The notes under the pieces were generated by a model, which was given only the letters and a program-made list of their open reading frames with translations, was not told where the DNA came from and did not search any database. From Enterobacter quasihormaechei (GTDB lineage: Bacteria > Pseudomonadota > Gammaproteobacteria > Enterobacterales > Enterobacteriaceae), in contig NZ_SJON01000004.1 in the NCBI RefSeq assembly GCF_004331385.1, positions 248,001-312,000 of the forward strand: 64,000 nt of DNA. Direction: 5' to 3'. Numbering within the stretch: the stretch's first letter is position 1; every line of letters begins with the position of its first letter. This document shows, piece after piece, positions 9,857 through 19,280 of this stretch. The position numbers were made by a program, and so were the translations under genes.

Positions 9857-12520
9857 ATGTCAGAACGTCTCCAAAATGACGTGGATCCGATCGAAACTCG
9901 CGACTGGCTACAGGCGATCGAATCGGTCATCCGTGAAGAAGGTGTTGAGCGCGCTCAGTATCTGATTGATCAGCTGCTTTCAGAAGCGCGCAAAGGCGGC
10001 GTGAAAGTGGCTTCAGGTGCAGGGGCTAACAACTACGTAAACACGATTGCCGTCGAAGACGAACCGGAATACCCGGGCAATCTGGATCTGGAACGCCGTA
10101 TCCGTTCTGCTATCCGCTGGAACGCCATCATGACCGTTCTGCGCGCATCCAAAAAAGACCTGGAGCTGGGTGGCCACATGGCGTCCTTCCAGTCTTCAGC
10201 GACCGTTTACGAAGTGTGCTTCAACCACTTCTTCCGTGCAGCTAACGAGAAAGATGGCGGCGATCTGGTGTACTTCCAGGGCCACATCTCTCCGGGCATC
10301 TATGCGCGTGCCTTCCTGGAAGGTCGTCTGACTGAAGAGCAGATGAACAACTTCCGTCAGGAAGTCCACGGTAAAGGTCTGTCTTCTTACCCGCACCCTA
10401 AACTGATGCCTGAGTTCTGGCAGTTCCCGACCGTTTCTATGGGTCTGGGCCCAATCGGTGCGATCTACCAGGCTAAATTCCTGAAGTATCTGGAACACCG
10501 TGGTCTGAAAGACACCTCTGAGCAGACCGTTTACGCCTTCCTGGGCGACGGTGAAATGGATGAGCCAGAATCTAAAGGTGCGATCACCATCGCAACCCGT
10601 GAGAAGCTGGACAACCTGTGCTTCATCATCAACTGTAACCTGCAACGTCTGGATGGTCCGGTAACCGGTAACGGCAAGATCATCAACGAGCTGGAAGGCA
10701 TCTTCGCGGGTGCTGGCTGGAACGTGATCAAAGTCATGTGGGGCGGTCGTTGGGATGAGCTGCTGCGTAAAGACACCAGCGGTAAGCTGATCCAACTGAT
10801 GAACGAAACCGTTGACGGCGACTACCAGACCTTCAAATCCAAAGACGGTGCGTACGTACGTGAGCACTTCTTCGGTAAATACCCTGAAACCGCAGCACTG
10901 GTTGCAGACTGGACTGATGAGCAGATCTGGGCCCTGAACCGTGGCGGTCACGATCCGAAGAAAGTCTACGCTGCACTGAAAAAAGCGCAGGAAACCAAAG
11001 GTAAAGCGACCGTAATCCTGGCCCACACCATCAAAGGTTACGGCATGGGTGATACCGCAGAAGGTAAAAACATCGCTCACCAGGTTAAGAAAATGAACAT
11101 GGACGGCGTGCGTTACATTCGCGACCGTTTCAACGTTCCAGTGACCGATGAGCAGGTAGAAAACCTGTCTTACATCACCTTCCCGGAAGGTTCTGAAGAG
11201 CACAAGTACCTGCACGAACGTCGTCAGGCGCTGAAAGGCTACCTGCCTGCTCGTCAGCCTAACTTCACCGAGAAGCTGGAACTGCCGGCGCTGGAAGATT
11301 TCTCTCAGCTGCTGGAAGAGCAGAACAAAGAGATCTCTACCACCATCGCTTTCGTTCGTGCCCTGAACGTGATGCTGAAGAACAAGTCGATCAAAGATCG
11401 TCTGGTTCCAATCATCGCCGACGAAGCGCGTACTTTCGGTATGGAAGGTCTGTTCCGTCAGATCGGTATCTACAGCCCGAACGGCCAGCAGTACACCCCG
11501 CAGGACCGTGAGCAGGTTGCTTACTACAAAGAAGACGAGAAAGGTCAGATCCTTCAGGAAGGTATCAACGAGCTGGGTGCTGGCGCATCCTGGCTGGCTG
11601 CTGCGACCTCTTACAGCACCAACAACCTGCCGATGATCCCGTTCTATATCTACTACTCCATGTTCGGGTTCCAGCGTATCGGTGACCTGTGCTGGCAGGC
11701 AGGCGACCAGCAGGCTCGCGGCTTCCTGATCGGTGGTACTTCTGGTCGTACGACCCTGAACGGTGAAGGTCTCCAGCACGAAGATGGCCACAGCCATATT
11801 CAGTCTCTGACTATCCCGAACTGTATCTCTTACGATCCGTCCTACGCGTACGAAGTGGCAGTCATCATGCATGACGGCTTGCAGCGCATGTACGGCGAAG
11901 CGCAAGAGAACATTTACTACTACATCACCACCCTGAACGAAAACTACCACATGCCGGCAATGCCAGCAGGTGCCGAGGAAGGTATCCGTAAAGGTATCTA
12001 CAAACTCGAAACCATTGAAGGTAGCAAAGGTAAAGTTCAGCTGCTGGGCTCCGGCTCTATCCTGCGTCACGTTCGTGAAGCAGCGCAGATCCTGGCGAAA
12101 GACTACGGCGTCGGTTCCGACGTGTACAGCGTCACCTCCTTCACTGAACTGGCGCGTGATGGCCAGGATTGTGAGCGCTGGAACATGCTGCACCCACTGG
12201 AAACCCCACGCGTTCCGTACATCGCTCAGGTGATGAACGACGCGCCAGCGGTGGCGTCTACTGACTATATGAAACTGTTCGCTGAGCAGGTTCGTACTTA
12301 CGTTCCAGCTGATGATTATCGCGTACTGGGTACTGACGGCTTCGGTCGTTCTGACAGCCGCGAAAACCTGCGTCACCACTTCGAAGTTGATGCTTCCTAC
12401 GTGGTGGTAGCAGCACTGGGCGAACTGGCTAAACGTGGCGAAATCGATAAGAAAGTGGTTGCGGACGCAATTACCAAATTCAACATCGATGCAGATAAAG
12501 TTAACCCGCGTCTGGCGTAA
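9857..12520 (+). CDS. aceE: Pyruvate dehydrogenase E1 component
   Basis: An 887-residue homodimeric thiamine diphosphate enzyme that decarboxylates pyruvate and reductively acetylates the E2 lipoyl groups. The ThDP/Mg motif starts [10 protein letters not shown] (about residues 230-239) and ends near NCNLQRLDG. The length equals E. coli AceE. RBS GATAAGGAAT precedes the ATG at a good distance. It lies 123 bases after pdhR and 14 bases before aceF, in one operon under the PdhR operator and probably also an internal promoter in the spacer. Codon use is strongly biased, as expected for a highly expressed gene. Confidence 0.99.
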   Translation: MSERLQNDVDPIETRDWLQAIESVIREEGVERAQYLIDQLLSEARKGGVKVASGAGANNYVNTIAVEDEPEYPGNLDLERRIRSAIRWNAIMTVLRASKKDLELGGHMASFQSSATVYEVCFNHFFRAANEKDGGDLVYFQGHISPGIYARAFLEGRLTEEQMNNFRQEVHGKGLSSYPHPKLMPEFWQFPTVSMGLGPIGAIYQAKFLKYLEHRGLKDTSEQTVYAFLGDGEMDEPESKGAITIATREKLDNLCFIINCNLQRLDGPVTGNGKIINELEGIFAGAGWNVIKVMWGGRWDELLRKDTSGKLIQLMNETVDGDYQTFKSKDGAYVREHFFGKYPETAALVADWTDEQIWALNRGGHDPKKVYAALKKAQETKGKATVILAHTIKGYGMGDTAEGKNIAHQVKKMNMDGVRYIRDRFNVPVTDEQVENLSYITFPEGSEEHKYLHERRQALKGYLPARQPNFTEKLELPALEDFSQLLEEQNKEISTTIAFVRALNVMLKNKSIKDRLVPIIADEARTFGMEGLFRQIGIYSPNGQQYTPQDREQVAYYKEDEKGQILQEGINELGAGASWLAAATSYSTNNLPMIPFYIYYSMFGFQRIGDLCWQAGDQQARGFLIGGTSGRTTLNGEGLQHEDGHSHIQSLTIPNCISYDPSYAYEVAVIMHDGLQRMYGEAQENIYYYITTLNENYHMPAMPAGAEEGIRKGIYKLETIEGSKGKVQLLGSGSILRHVREAAQILAKDYGVGSDVYSVTSFTELARDGQDCERWNMLHPLETPRVPYIAQVMNDAPAVASTDYMKLFAEQVRTYVPADDYRVLGTDGFGRSDSRENLRHHFEVDASYVVVAALGELAKRGEIDKKVVADAITKFNIDADKVNPRLA

Positions 12521-12534
12521 GAGGTAAAAGAATA

Positions 12535-14439
12535 ATGGCTATCGAAATCAATGTACCGGACATCGGGGCTGATGAAGTTGAAATCACCGAGATCCTGGTC
12601 AAAGTGGGCGACAAAGTTGAAGCTGAACAGTCGCTGATCACCGTAGAAGGCGACAAAGCCTCTATGGAAGTCCCGTCTCCTCAGGCTGGCATCGTTAAGG
12701 AGATCAAAGTCTCCGTTGGCGATAAAACCGAGACCGGCAAACTGATCATGATTTTCGATTCCGCCGACGGTGCAGCAGCTGCTGCACCTGCGCAGGAAGA
12801 GAAGAATGAAGCCGCTCCGGCCGCCGCTGCTCCAGCAGCTGCCGCGAGCGCGAAAGACGTTAACGTGCCTGACATCGGCGGTGACGAAGTTGAAGTTACC
12901 GAAATCCTGGTGAAAGTGGGCGACAAAGTTGAAGCTGAGCAGTCACTGATCACCGTAGAAGGCGACAAAGCCTCTATGGAAGTACCGGCGCCGTTCGCGG
13001 GTACCGTGAAAGAGATCAAGATCAACACCGGTGACAAAGTGTCTACTGGCTCCCTGATTATGATCTTCGAAGTGGCGGGCGCTGAAGGCGCTGCGGCTCC
13101 AGCGAAAGCGGAAGCTGCTCCGGCTCAGGCGGCTGCACCAGCGGCTGCTGGCGGCGCGAAAGACGTTAACGTACCGGACATCGGCGGTGACGAAGTTGAA
13201 GTCACCGAAGTGATGGTGAAAGTGGGCGATAAAGTTGCCGCTGAACAGTCACTGATCACCGTTGAAGGCGACAAGGCTTCCATGGAAGTGCCTGCGCCGT
13301 TCGCCGGTACCGTTAAAGAGATCAAAATCAGCACCGGCGACAAAGTGTCTACCGGCTCCCTGATTATGGTCTTCGAAGTGGAAGGCGCTGCGCCTGCCGC
13401 AGCTCCGGCTGCCGCGGCTGCTCCAGCACCGGCTGCTGCACCGGCTCAGGCTGCTAAACCAGCGGCTGCCCCTGCTGCGAAAGCGGAAGGCAAATCTGAG
13501 TTCGCTGAAAACGACGCATACGTCCACGCGACTCCGCTGATCCGTCGCCTGGCGCGCGAGTTCGGCGTGAACCTGGCGAAAGTGAAAGGCACCGGCCGTA
13601 AGGGTCGTATCCTGCGCGAAGACGTTCAGGCTTACGTGAAAGACGCGGTGAAACGCGCCGAAGCTGCACCTGCGGCAGCCACTGGCGGCGGTATCCCGGG
13701 CATGCTGCCATGGCCGAAAGTGGACTTCAGCAAGTTCGGCGAAATCGAAGAAGTGGAGCTGGGCCGTATCCAGAAAATCTCTGGTGCTAACCTGAGCCGT
13801 AACTGGGTGATGATCCCGCACGTTACCCACTTCGATAAGACCGATATCACCGATCTGGAAGCGTTCCGTAAACAGCAGAACGCCGAAGCCGAGAAGCGTA
13901 AGCTGGACGTGAAATTCACCCCAGTGGTCTTCATCATGAAAGCCGTTGCCGCTGCTCTGGAGCAGATGCCACGCTTCAACAGCTCCCTGTCCGAAGACGG
14001 CCAGAAGCTGACGCTGAAGAAATACATCAACATCGGTGTTGCGGTAGATACGCCAAATGGTCTGGTTGTTCCGGTCTTCAAGGACGTGAATAAGAAGAGC
14101 ATTACCGAGCTGTCCCGTGAACTGACCACCATCTCCAAGAAAGCGCGTGATGGTAAGCTGACTGCCGGCGAAATGCAGGGCGGCTGCTTCACTATCTCCA
14201 GCATCGGCGGCCTGGGTACCACCCACTTCGCGCCGATTGTTAACGCGCCGGAAGTGGCTATCCTCGGTGTGTCCAAGTCCGCGATGGAGCCGGTGTGGAA
14301 TGGCAAAGAGTTCGTGCCGCGTCTGATGATGCCAATCTCTCTGTCCTTCGACCACCGCGTGATCGACGGGGCTGATGGTGCGCGTTTCATCACCATCATC
14401 AACAACACCCTGAGCGACATTCGCCGCCTGGTGATGTAA
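12535..14439 (+). CDS. aceF: Dihydrolipoamide acetyltransferase (PDH E2) with three lipoyl domains
   Basis: A 634-residue core subunit of the PDH complex. Three tandem lipoyl domains are plain, each with the motif [10 protein letters not shown]; the lipoylated lysines fall at 41, 145 and 247. They are joined by Ala/Pro-rich flexible linkers, followed by the peripheral subunit-binding domain (about 325-365, [17 protein letters not shown]) and the catalytic acetyltransferase domain with His607 and Asp611 in DHRVIDG. It is four residues longer than E. coli AceF, a linker-length difference. The lipoyl repeats are very alike at DNA level too. A strong terminator follows directly. Confidence 0.99.
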   Translation: MAIEINVPDIGADEVEITEILVKVGDKVEAEQSLITVEGDKASMEVPSPQAGIVKEIKVSVGDKTETGKLIMIFDSADGAAAAAPAQEEKNEAAPAAAAPAAAASAKDVNVPDIGGDEVEVTEILVKVGDKVEAEQSLITVEGDKASMEVPAPFAGTVKEIKINTGDKVSTGSLIMIFEVAGAEGAAAPAKAEAAPAQAAAPAAAGGAKDVNVPDIGGDEVEVTEVMVKVGDKVAAEQSLITVEGDKASMEVPAPFAGTVKEIKISTGDKVSTGSLIMVFEVEGAAPAAAPAAAAAPAPAAAPAQAAKPAAAPAAKAEGKSEFAENDAYVHATPLIRRLAREFGVNLAKVKGTGRKGRILREDVQAYVKDAVKRAEAAPAAATGGGIPGMLPWPKVDFSKFGEIEEVELGRIQKISGANLSRNWVMIPHVTHFDKTDITDLEAFRKQQNAEAEKRKLDVKFTPVVFIMKAVAAALEQMPRFNSSLSEDGQKLTLKKYINIGVAVDTPNGLVVPVFKDVNKKSITELSRELTTISKKARDGKLTAGEMQGGCFTISSIGGLGTTHFAPIVNAPEVAILGVSKSAMEPVWNGKEFVPRLMMPISLSFDHRVIDGADGARFITIINNTLSDIRRLVM

Positions 14440-14442
14440 TCG

Positions 14443-14470
14443 AAAAGCCGGCCAATCGGCCGGCTTTTTT
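14443..14470 (+). terminator. Rho-independent terminator of pdhR-aceEF
   Basis: AAAAGCCGGCC, a 4-base loop and GGCCGGCTTTTTT form a near-perfect stem with flanking A and T tracts, three bases past the aceF stop. It should work in both directions. Confidence 0.95.
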
Positions 14471-14533
14471 CTGATAATCTCATGGGGCTTTTGAGGTTAT
14501 TGGTGAAAGCGATAATTCGTGAGCCGTTTGTTG

Positions 14534-14562
14534 TTTCAAAATTGTTAACAATTTTGTAAAAT
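14534..14562 (+). promoter_or_regulatory. lpd promoter region with an 18-bp perfect palindrome
   Basis: A -35-like TTTCAA (14534-14539) and a -10 TAAAAT (14557-14562) are 17 bases apart. The spacer holds AAAATTGTTAACAATTTT (14538-14555), a perfect palindrome including GTTAAC. E. coli lpd has a near-identical arrangement. ArcA-type recognition of GTTAA-rich DNA is a reasonable inference for repression of lpd in anaerobic conditions, but the bound factor is not shown by sequence. Confidence 0.65.
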
Positions 14563-14614
14563 ACGGGCGGATAGAACGACCCGGTGGACGACGGGTATAC
14601 ATTAAGAGGTCATG

Positions 14615-16039
14615 ATGAGCACAGAAATCAAAACTCAGGTCGTAGTACTTGGGGCAGGCCCGGCAGGTTACTCCGCAGCATTTCGCGCAGCGGATTTAGG
14701 TCTGGAAACCGTCATCGTAGAACGTTACAGCACCCTCGGCGGTGTTTGTCTGAACGTCGGCTGTATCCCTTCTAAAGCGCTGCTGCACGTAGCGAAAGTT
14801 ATCGAAGAAGCCAAAGCGCTGGCTGAACACGGTATCGTCTTCGGCGAGCCAAAAACCGACATCGACAAAATCCGTACCTGGAAAGAGAAAGTTATCACTC
14901 AGCTGACCGGTGGTCTGGCTGGCATGGCGAAAGGCCGTAAGGTAAAAGTGGTTAACGGTCTGGGTAAATTCACCGGTGCGAACACCCTGGAAGTGGAAGG
15001 CGAAAACGGCAAAACCGTGATCAACTTCGACAACGCGATCATCGCGGCAGGCTCTCGCCCAATCGAACTGCCATTCATTCCACATGAAGATCCGCGCGTG
15101 TGGGATTCCACCGATGCCCTGGAGCTGAAAACCGTTCCTAAGCGCCTGCTGGTGATGGGCGGCGGTATCATCGGTCTGGAAATGGGTACCGTGTACCATG
15201 CGCTGGGTTCAGAGATCGACGTGGTTGAAATGTTCGACCAGGTGATCCCGGCTGCTGACAAAGACATCGTTAAAGTCTTCACCAAGCGCATCAGCAAGAA
15301 ATTCAACCTGATGCTGGAAACCAAAGTGACTGCCGTTGAAGCGAAAGAAGACGGTATTTACGTTTCCATGGAAGGCAAAAAAGCCCCTGCTGAACCACAG
15401 CGTTACGACGCCGTGCTGGTGGCTATCGGCCGCGTGCCGAACGGTAAAAACCTTGACGCCGGTAAAGCGGGCGTGGAAGTGGACGACCGTGGCTTCATCC
15501 GCGTTGACAAACAGCTGCGCACCAACGTGCCGCACATCTTTGCTATCGGCGACATCGTCGGTCAGCCAATGCTGGCGCACAAAGGCGTTCACGAAGGTCA
15601 CGTTGCCGCTGAAGTTATCGCCGGCATGAAGCACTACTTCGATCCGAAAGTGATCCCATCTATCGCGTACACCGAGCCAGAAGTGGCATGGGTCGGTCTG
15701 ACCGAGAAAGAAGCGAAAGAGAAAGGCATCAGCTATGAAACCGCCACCTTCCCGTGGGCTGCTTCTGGCCGTGCTATCGCGTCCGACTGTGCAGACGGTA
15801 TGACCAAGCTGATCTTCGACAAAGAGACTCACCGCGTGATCGGTGGTGCGATTGTCGGCACCAACGGCGGCGAGCTGCTGGGTGAAATCGGTCTGGCTAT
15901 CGAAATGGGCTGTGACGCGGAAGACATCGCGCTGACCATCCACGCGCACCCGACGCTGCACGAGTCCGTGGGCCTGGCGGCAGAAGTGTTTGAAGGTAGC
16001 ATCACTGACCTGCCAAACGCGAAAGCGAAGAAGAAATAA
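14615..16039 (+). CDS. lpd: Dihydrolipoyl dehydrogenase (E3 of PDH, OGDH and glycine cleavage)
   Basis: A 474-residue FAD flavoprotein that reoxidises dihydrolipoamide with NAD+. The FAD-binding GAGPAG lies at residues 13-18, the redox disulfide is Cys45-Cys50 (GGVCLNVGC), the NAD site is GGGIIGLEMG, and the catalytic dyad is His445 with Glu450 (HPTLHESVG). Two adjacent ATGs are possible (14612 and 14615); the second was chosen because it gives the E. coli N-terminus MSTEIKTQV, with AAGAGGT upstream. It has its own promoter after the aceF terminator, as E3 also serves other complexes, and a terminator follows. Confidence 0.99.
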   Translation: MSTEIKTQVVVLGAGPAGYSAAFRAADLGLETVIVERYSTLGGVCLNVGCIPSKALLHVAKVIEEAKALAEHGIVFGEPKTDIDKIRTWKEKVITQLTGGLAGMAKGRKVKVVNGLGKFTGANTLEVEGENGKTVINFDNAIIAAGSRPIELPFIPHEDPRVWDSTDALELKTVPKRLLVMGGGIIGLEMGTVYHALGSEIDVVEMFDQVIPAADKDIVKVFTKRISKKFNLMLETKVTAVEAKEDGIYVSMEGKKAPAEPQRYDAVLVAIGRVPNGKNLDAGKAGVEVDDRGFIRVDKQLRTNVPHIFAIGDIVGQPMLAHKGVHEGHVAAEVIAGMKHYFDPKVIPSIAYTEPEVAWVGLTEKEAKEKGISYETATFPWAASGRAIASDCADGMTKLIFDKETHRVIGGAIVGTNGGELLGEIGLAIEMGCDAEDIALTIHAHPTLHESVGLAAEVFEGSITDLPNAKAKKK

Positions 16040-16052
16040 GTTTCTTCAGATG

Positions 16053-16080
16053 AAAAAGCGGCCTCAGGCCGCTTTTTTTA
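16053..16080. terminator. Terminator between convergent lpd and DUF2950 genes
   Basis: AAAAAGCGGCC, loop TCA, GGCCGCTTTTTTT: a strong stem with an A-tract and a T-tract on opposite sides, so it can end transcription from both strands. Confidence 0.93.
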
Positions 16081-16090
16081 TGCGCTGCGT

Positions 16091-16882
16091 TTAAGGGGCG
16101 ACAGGCTGCCAGGCTTTATCCGGGTGATATTCAGACAGAGCCTGCGCTTTCTGCGCTGAGCCATTACCGAGATCAGCCTGATAGACCTGATCATCCTGGT
16201 TTACAACAAAGCTCATTATCCCCGTCTGACCGTAGCTCACGGGCCAGGCAACCATGGCAAAGCCATTCTTATCCGACAGGATGCGGAAGCGATAGCCATG
16301 GTAACCCGCCCCCGGCTGTGGTGGACTAAACGCCGGACCAAGCGGACTTGGCGCATCGCCTGGCGAGACGGGCCAGTACAGCCCATCCTTTTTCCCTTCA
16401 GAACTGACAATTTTCTGCGCGTACTTCTGGTTCAGTGCAAAGTAACGCTGCTGCGCATCGACGTAGGCGTGAAGCGCTTCGATGGCTGCGAGCTCGTTGC
16501 GACCGATTTCGCGGGTCTGGATCTCTTCAGCGGCTTTCTGCATGTCGAACTGCCAGCCTGAGGCGGTTTTGATTACCGGTATCGGCAGCTGCCAGCCGTT
16601 CTCGCCCACCGCCAGGTGCGCCACGTCGCCATTGACGACGGTTTCATGGCGAACTTTCCAGTCTCTCAGAAAACGATCCACGGCATCGGGATCGACCCCT
16701 TCGGGCGGCAGAACGTCGCGCCATTTTTCGCCGAGCAGCGCGCTCATCGCGCTTTCGTTGTGCTCGCTGATGGCGGTTGCCAGCGCGCGGGTCGCCCGAT
16801 CCGGCGAGCTGAAGGATTGCTGCGCCATAACCGTTGCCGACACCATGAACAACACCATTCCACTGAGTAGTTTACTTTTCAT
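16091..16882 (-). CDS. DUF2950 family secreted protein
   Basis: A 263-residue protein with a clear Sec signal peptide (MKSKLLSGMVLFMVSATVMA, cleavage after AMA near residue 21), so periplasmic or envelope-located. The body matches DUF2950 by family-typical segments: IGRNELAAIEALHAYVDAQ, the SSEGKKDGLYWP block, GYHGYRFRIL and the late FVVNQDDQVYQADLG. Function is unknown for the family. It begins 10 bases after the DUF3300 gene in the same direction, so they form an operon; this co-occurrence suggests a shared envelope job. E. coli K-12 has the DUF3300 gene (yacH) here but not this partner. Confidence 0.88.
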   Translation of the reverse strand: MKSKLLSGMVLFMVSATVMAQQSFSSPDRATRALATAISEHNESAMSALLGEKWRDVLPPEGVDPDAVDRFLRDWKVRHETVVNGDVAHLAVGENGWQLPIPVIKTASGWQFDMQKAAEEIQTREIGRNELAAIEALHAYVDAQQRYFALNQKYAQKIVSSEGKKDGLYWPVSPGDAPSPLGPAFSPPQPGAGYHGYRFRILSDKNGFAMVAWPVSYGQTGIMSFVVNQDDQVYQADLGNGSAQKAQALSEYHPDKAWQPVAP

Positions 16883-16892
16883 GTCGGCTCCC

Positions 16893-18386
16893 TTAACGAT
16901 GACGGAATTCGCGGTGTTCGGTACGGTCGGCGGTGCGCTGTCGGGGATGCTGCTGCGCCGACAGGTGGCGGCTTTGCGCCCCGCGCTGCTGCTGGGCCTG
17001 CCAGGAGGCCGAGCGGCTGTCGTTGCCGCTCAGGGCATTGGCGCGGTGTGCGCTGGCAGGGTGCCGCGCCGTCTGCGTAATACGCTTCTCAGGAGCCTGA
17101 TGATTTTCATGCTGCGGCGCGCTGGTCCGTTGTACGGCTTGCGGCCTGGCGTCATACCCGCGGAAATTATTGCGCTGTGATATCTGCTTAAGCTGCTGCG
17201 TTGAGGCCAGACGCTGAGCGTCTCGCGCATCCGTATGTGTCGATTGTGGGAACGTTTTTCCCGTCGCTTTTTCCATCTGGCTGAGAGCGGCCTGGCGCTG
17301 GCTGTCGCGATTGACCGGCCTTTGCTGGGTCGCACTTAATCCCGTCGCCGCGTTCGTGGAGTGAAAACGGTTAGCCAGTTGGTTATTCGGATAAGCCACG
17401 CCTTCACGATAAGCAGGGTTGTGCTGCCAGGTGCGGTCATTGCCGTTCAGGTGCTGCCCGCTGATTCTGTTGAAGTTATCCACGTTGATATTGATATTGT
17501 TATCACCGTTACGGTTATAGCCGCCGTGATTGTCCCAGTCATCATCGTGATGATGGTGATCCCAGTCGTCGTCGTCCCAGTCGATATTACTGAAGATGGC
17601 GTAGGTTGTCGCGACCCCGAGGCTGAAGCCTAACCCTTTAACGAGGCTATCGGTAAACTGTTCGCCGGGTGAGGGCGGGAGATAGACCGGCGGGTACGCG
17701 GGTTCAGGCCAGGTGCCGTAAACCGTATTCGGGTTATAGGTAGGGACATACACCACCTGCGGATCGGCGGATTCAATCTTAATCACCGTTGGGCTGGAGG
17801 GGGTTGCGGTTGTCGCGGTTTTTGTCGGTGCAGCCTTTGTGACGGTGGTGACCGTCTGCTGCGGCGTGGATTGTAGCGCACCCGTTTGTTGAGCCAGCAG
17901 GCGTAACCGCTGTACTGAACCCATCACATCTTTCGGCTGTGCGAGAAACGCATCCCCCAGGTTTTGTACCCACGGCGGATTTTCACCCATCAGCGACATC
18001 AGCTGAGGAAACGCGACCAGCGATTTTACGCTGGGATCCCATGGCTGGTTGGCGACCGCCTGAATGGCGGCATCCCCCTGCATTTTGGGGTTATCTTTTG
18101 ACCACTGCGCGGCCTGAATAACGTTAGACGGGTAGGTCGACGCCATCAGGATTTGCGACAGCAGGGCATCCGGGTAAAGCGCAACAGGGGCTACCCACTG
18201 GTCGATTTGCGCAGCAGTGTAGGCCGGGGCGGCAATGGCAGCAGGTTGGGCTGCCGGTGGGGCAGAGGGCTGTGCAACCGGAGCAGGCTCCGTTACGCGG
18301 CTTTTAACAAACATGACGCCCGAGGCGGCAAACAGTCCCGCACTGCAAAGCAGAACAAGAAGATGGGGTTTAAAAGGCAACTTCAT
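16893..18386 (-). CDS. yacH: DUF3300 domain protein, YacH-like
   Basis: A 497-residue protein with an N-terminal hydrophobic signal or anchor (residues 8-28), a Pro/Ala-rich linker, then the DUF3300 domain (about 55-270), recognisable by WVAPVALYPDALLSQILMA and QVVYVPTYNPNTVYGTW. After it comes a short glycine-containing hydrophobic stretch and an unusual Asp/His/Asn-rich tract (about 275-310, with WDDDDWDHHHHDDDWD), then a long Gln/Arg/His-rich tail lacking clear fold. It is shorter than E. coli YacH in the tail. Metal binding by the Asp/His tract is only a suggestion. First gene of a two-gene unit with the DUF2950 gene. Confidence 0.85.
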   Translation of the reverse strand: MKLPFKPHLLVLLCSAGLFAASGVMFVKSRVTEPAPVAQPSAPPAAQPAAIAAPAYTAAQIDQWVAPVALYPDALLSQILMASTYPSNVIQAAQWSKDNPKMQGDAAIQAVANQPWDPSVKSLVAFPQLMSLMGENPPWVQNLGDAFLAQPKDVMGSVQRLRLLAQQTGALQSTPQQTVTTVTKAAPTKTATTATPSSPTVIKIESADPQVVYVPTYNPNTVYGTWPEPAYPPVYLPPSPGEQFTDSLVKGLGFSLGVATTYAIFSNIDWDDDDWDHHHHDDDWDNHGGYNRNGDNNININVDNFNRISGQHLNGNDRTWQHNPAYREGVAYPNNQLANRFHSTNAATGLSATQQRPVNRDSQRQAALSQMEKATGKTFPQSTHTDARDAQRLASTQQLKQISQRNNFRGYDARPQAVQRTSAPQHENHQAPEKRITQTARHPASAHRANALSGNDSRSASWQAQQQRGAQSRHLSAQQHPRQRTADRTEHREFRHR

Positions 18387-18567
18387 AAAATGGCTCCAAC
18401 GAGACGAGTGCAGTGCCGGGAGGCGTTGCTGTTGCCGCGAGTATCATTCACCCGTGTTTTACCGTTTTGACTTTTCTTGGGAAACCACCCGGCGCGTCCG
18501 GATAAAGAGTGTGTGCATTTATTACACAATTATATCTCGTGGCTAAAAAGGCGACGGGAATTCAGAA

Positions 18568-18587
18568 GGCCGCTCTTGCGAGCGGCC
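18568..18587. terminator. Perfect 8-bp hairpin beside the 38-codon small gene
   Basis: GGCCGCTC, loop TTGC, GAGCGGCC. It lies just downstream of the minus-strand small ORF and could end its transcript, but neither side has a good T-run. Confidence 0.45.
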
Positions 18588-18592
18588 AGCAG

Positions 18593-18709
18593 CTAATTGC
18601 CGAGGTTGACGACAAACAGCACCGTGATGTCGGATATGTTCCAGCCACCGTGCAGTGCGGTAAGCAGTAAACCAATCACAACGATCAGCGCAGTGATTCG
18701 CATCTCCAT
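18593..18709 (-). CDS. Candidate small membrane protein, 38 residues
   Basis: The frame reads MEMRITALIVVIGLLLTALH, then GGWNISDITVLFVVNLGN and stop. Residues 5-19 form one hydrophobic helix, and a second apolar stretch follows at 27-35, so a small inner-membrane protein is likely. An AGGA sequence stands nine bases before the first ATG, and a hairpin follows the stop, making a self-contained small gene. A second ATG two codons in is possible. I do not recognise the family. It lies between yacH and acnB, where no gene is annotated in E. coli K-12 to my knowledge. Confidence 0.5.
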   Translation of the reverse strand: MEMRITALIVVIGLLLTALHGGWNISDITVLFVVNLGN

Positions 18710-18983
18710 TGCGTACGTTCCTGTACAGGCTACGCGGGTTCATTCTCCACCGGGAAAGGCAGAACCAGGCAAATGAGTACATTGCCGCGTAGGTTACGGA
18801 ACTGCTCCCGGACCCGGTGACTGGTTGCTACACCAGCGAAGCAGGCCGAGCGCAACGGTATTACAGCCGATATGGACTTAAAAGAGGCGAAATGAAGTTT
18901 CATTCTTTTTCATGCGGAACTGGATGGAGGCTCGTAAACACAGAACATGTGCTTGCAGATCTGCATACTCAGGAGCATTATTT

Positions 18984-19076
18984 ATGGCGAGTGCATTGCC
19001 GCAAAACTGCCAGCCCGGTGTGCTACCACCGCAAGGCAACAAATTAACCGCTATCAGGCGGTTTTTTTGTGTCTAA
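18984..19076 (+). CDS. Candidate 30-residue peptide overlapping a terminator
   Basis: ATG at 18984 follows CAGGAG at ideal spacing and opens MASALPQNCQPGVLPPQ, ending IRRFFCV at a TAA (19074-19076). It is Pro/Gln-rich with two cysteines and no membrane helix. The intrinsic terminator at 19046-19069 lies inside its last nine codons, so translation would run through the hairpin, as in leader peptides. It sits upstream of the acnB promoter, so it is probably its own small transcription unit. Similar peptides may occur in small phage-satellite ORFs, but I cannot verify that. Evidence is limited to the strong Shine-Dalgarno and position. Confidence 0.35.
   Translation: MASALPQNCQPGVLPPQGNKLTAIRRFFCV
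19046..19069 (+). terminator. Intrinsic terminator inside the 30-codon ORF, upstream of acnB
   Basis: AACCGC, a 6-base loop and GCGGTT are followed by a run of Ts (GTTTTTTTG). This ends a plus-strand transcript coming from the yacH-acnB spacer before the acnB promoter. Confidence 0.75.
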
Positions 19077-19151
19077 AATTCGACGCGTCTCCCCGCTACA
19101 CCATGCTTAACGATTCAGCAAATAATTTAATGTTGCTTTTTTGTAAACAGA

Positions 19152-19180
19152 TTAACACTGTGCAGAAATCCTGCTATGCT
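19152..19180 (+). promoter_or_regulatory. Predicted sigma-70 promoter of acnB
   Basis: TTAACA (19152-19157) and TATGCT (19175-19180) are separated by exactly 17 bases, with TGC just before the -10. Transcription would start near 19187, giving a leader of about 95 nucleotides, in line with the E. coli acnB transcript. Confidence 0.7.
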
Positions 19181-19280
19181 GCCCGACGCGGTATCGGGCA
19201 TTTACCCTACAAACTGCTGTCTCACAGGAGCGTGAAGAGAACGCCCGCCGCATATGACAATGAGAGCGAGGAGAACCGTC

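Noticed and set aside
10196-12379. A 727-codon open frame antisense to aceE
   Set aside because: It is fully inside aceE on the other strand, has no ribosome-binding site or recognisable domain, and such frames are expected opposite strongly codon-biased GC-rich genes.
14612-14614. First ATG as lpd start
   Set aside because: It would add a single Met before the conserved MSTEIKTQ; the E. coli protein begins at the second ATG.
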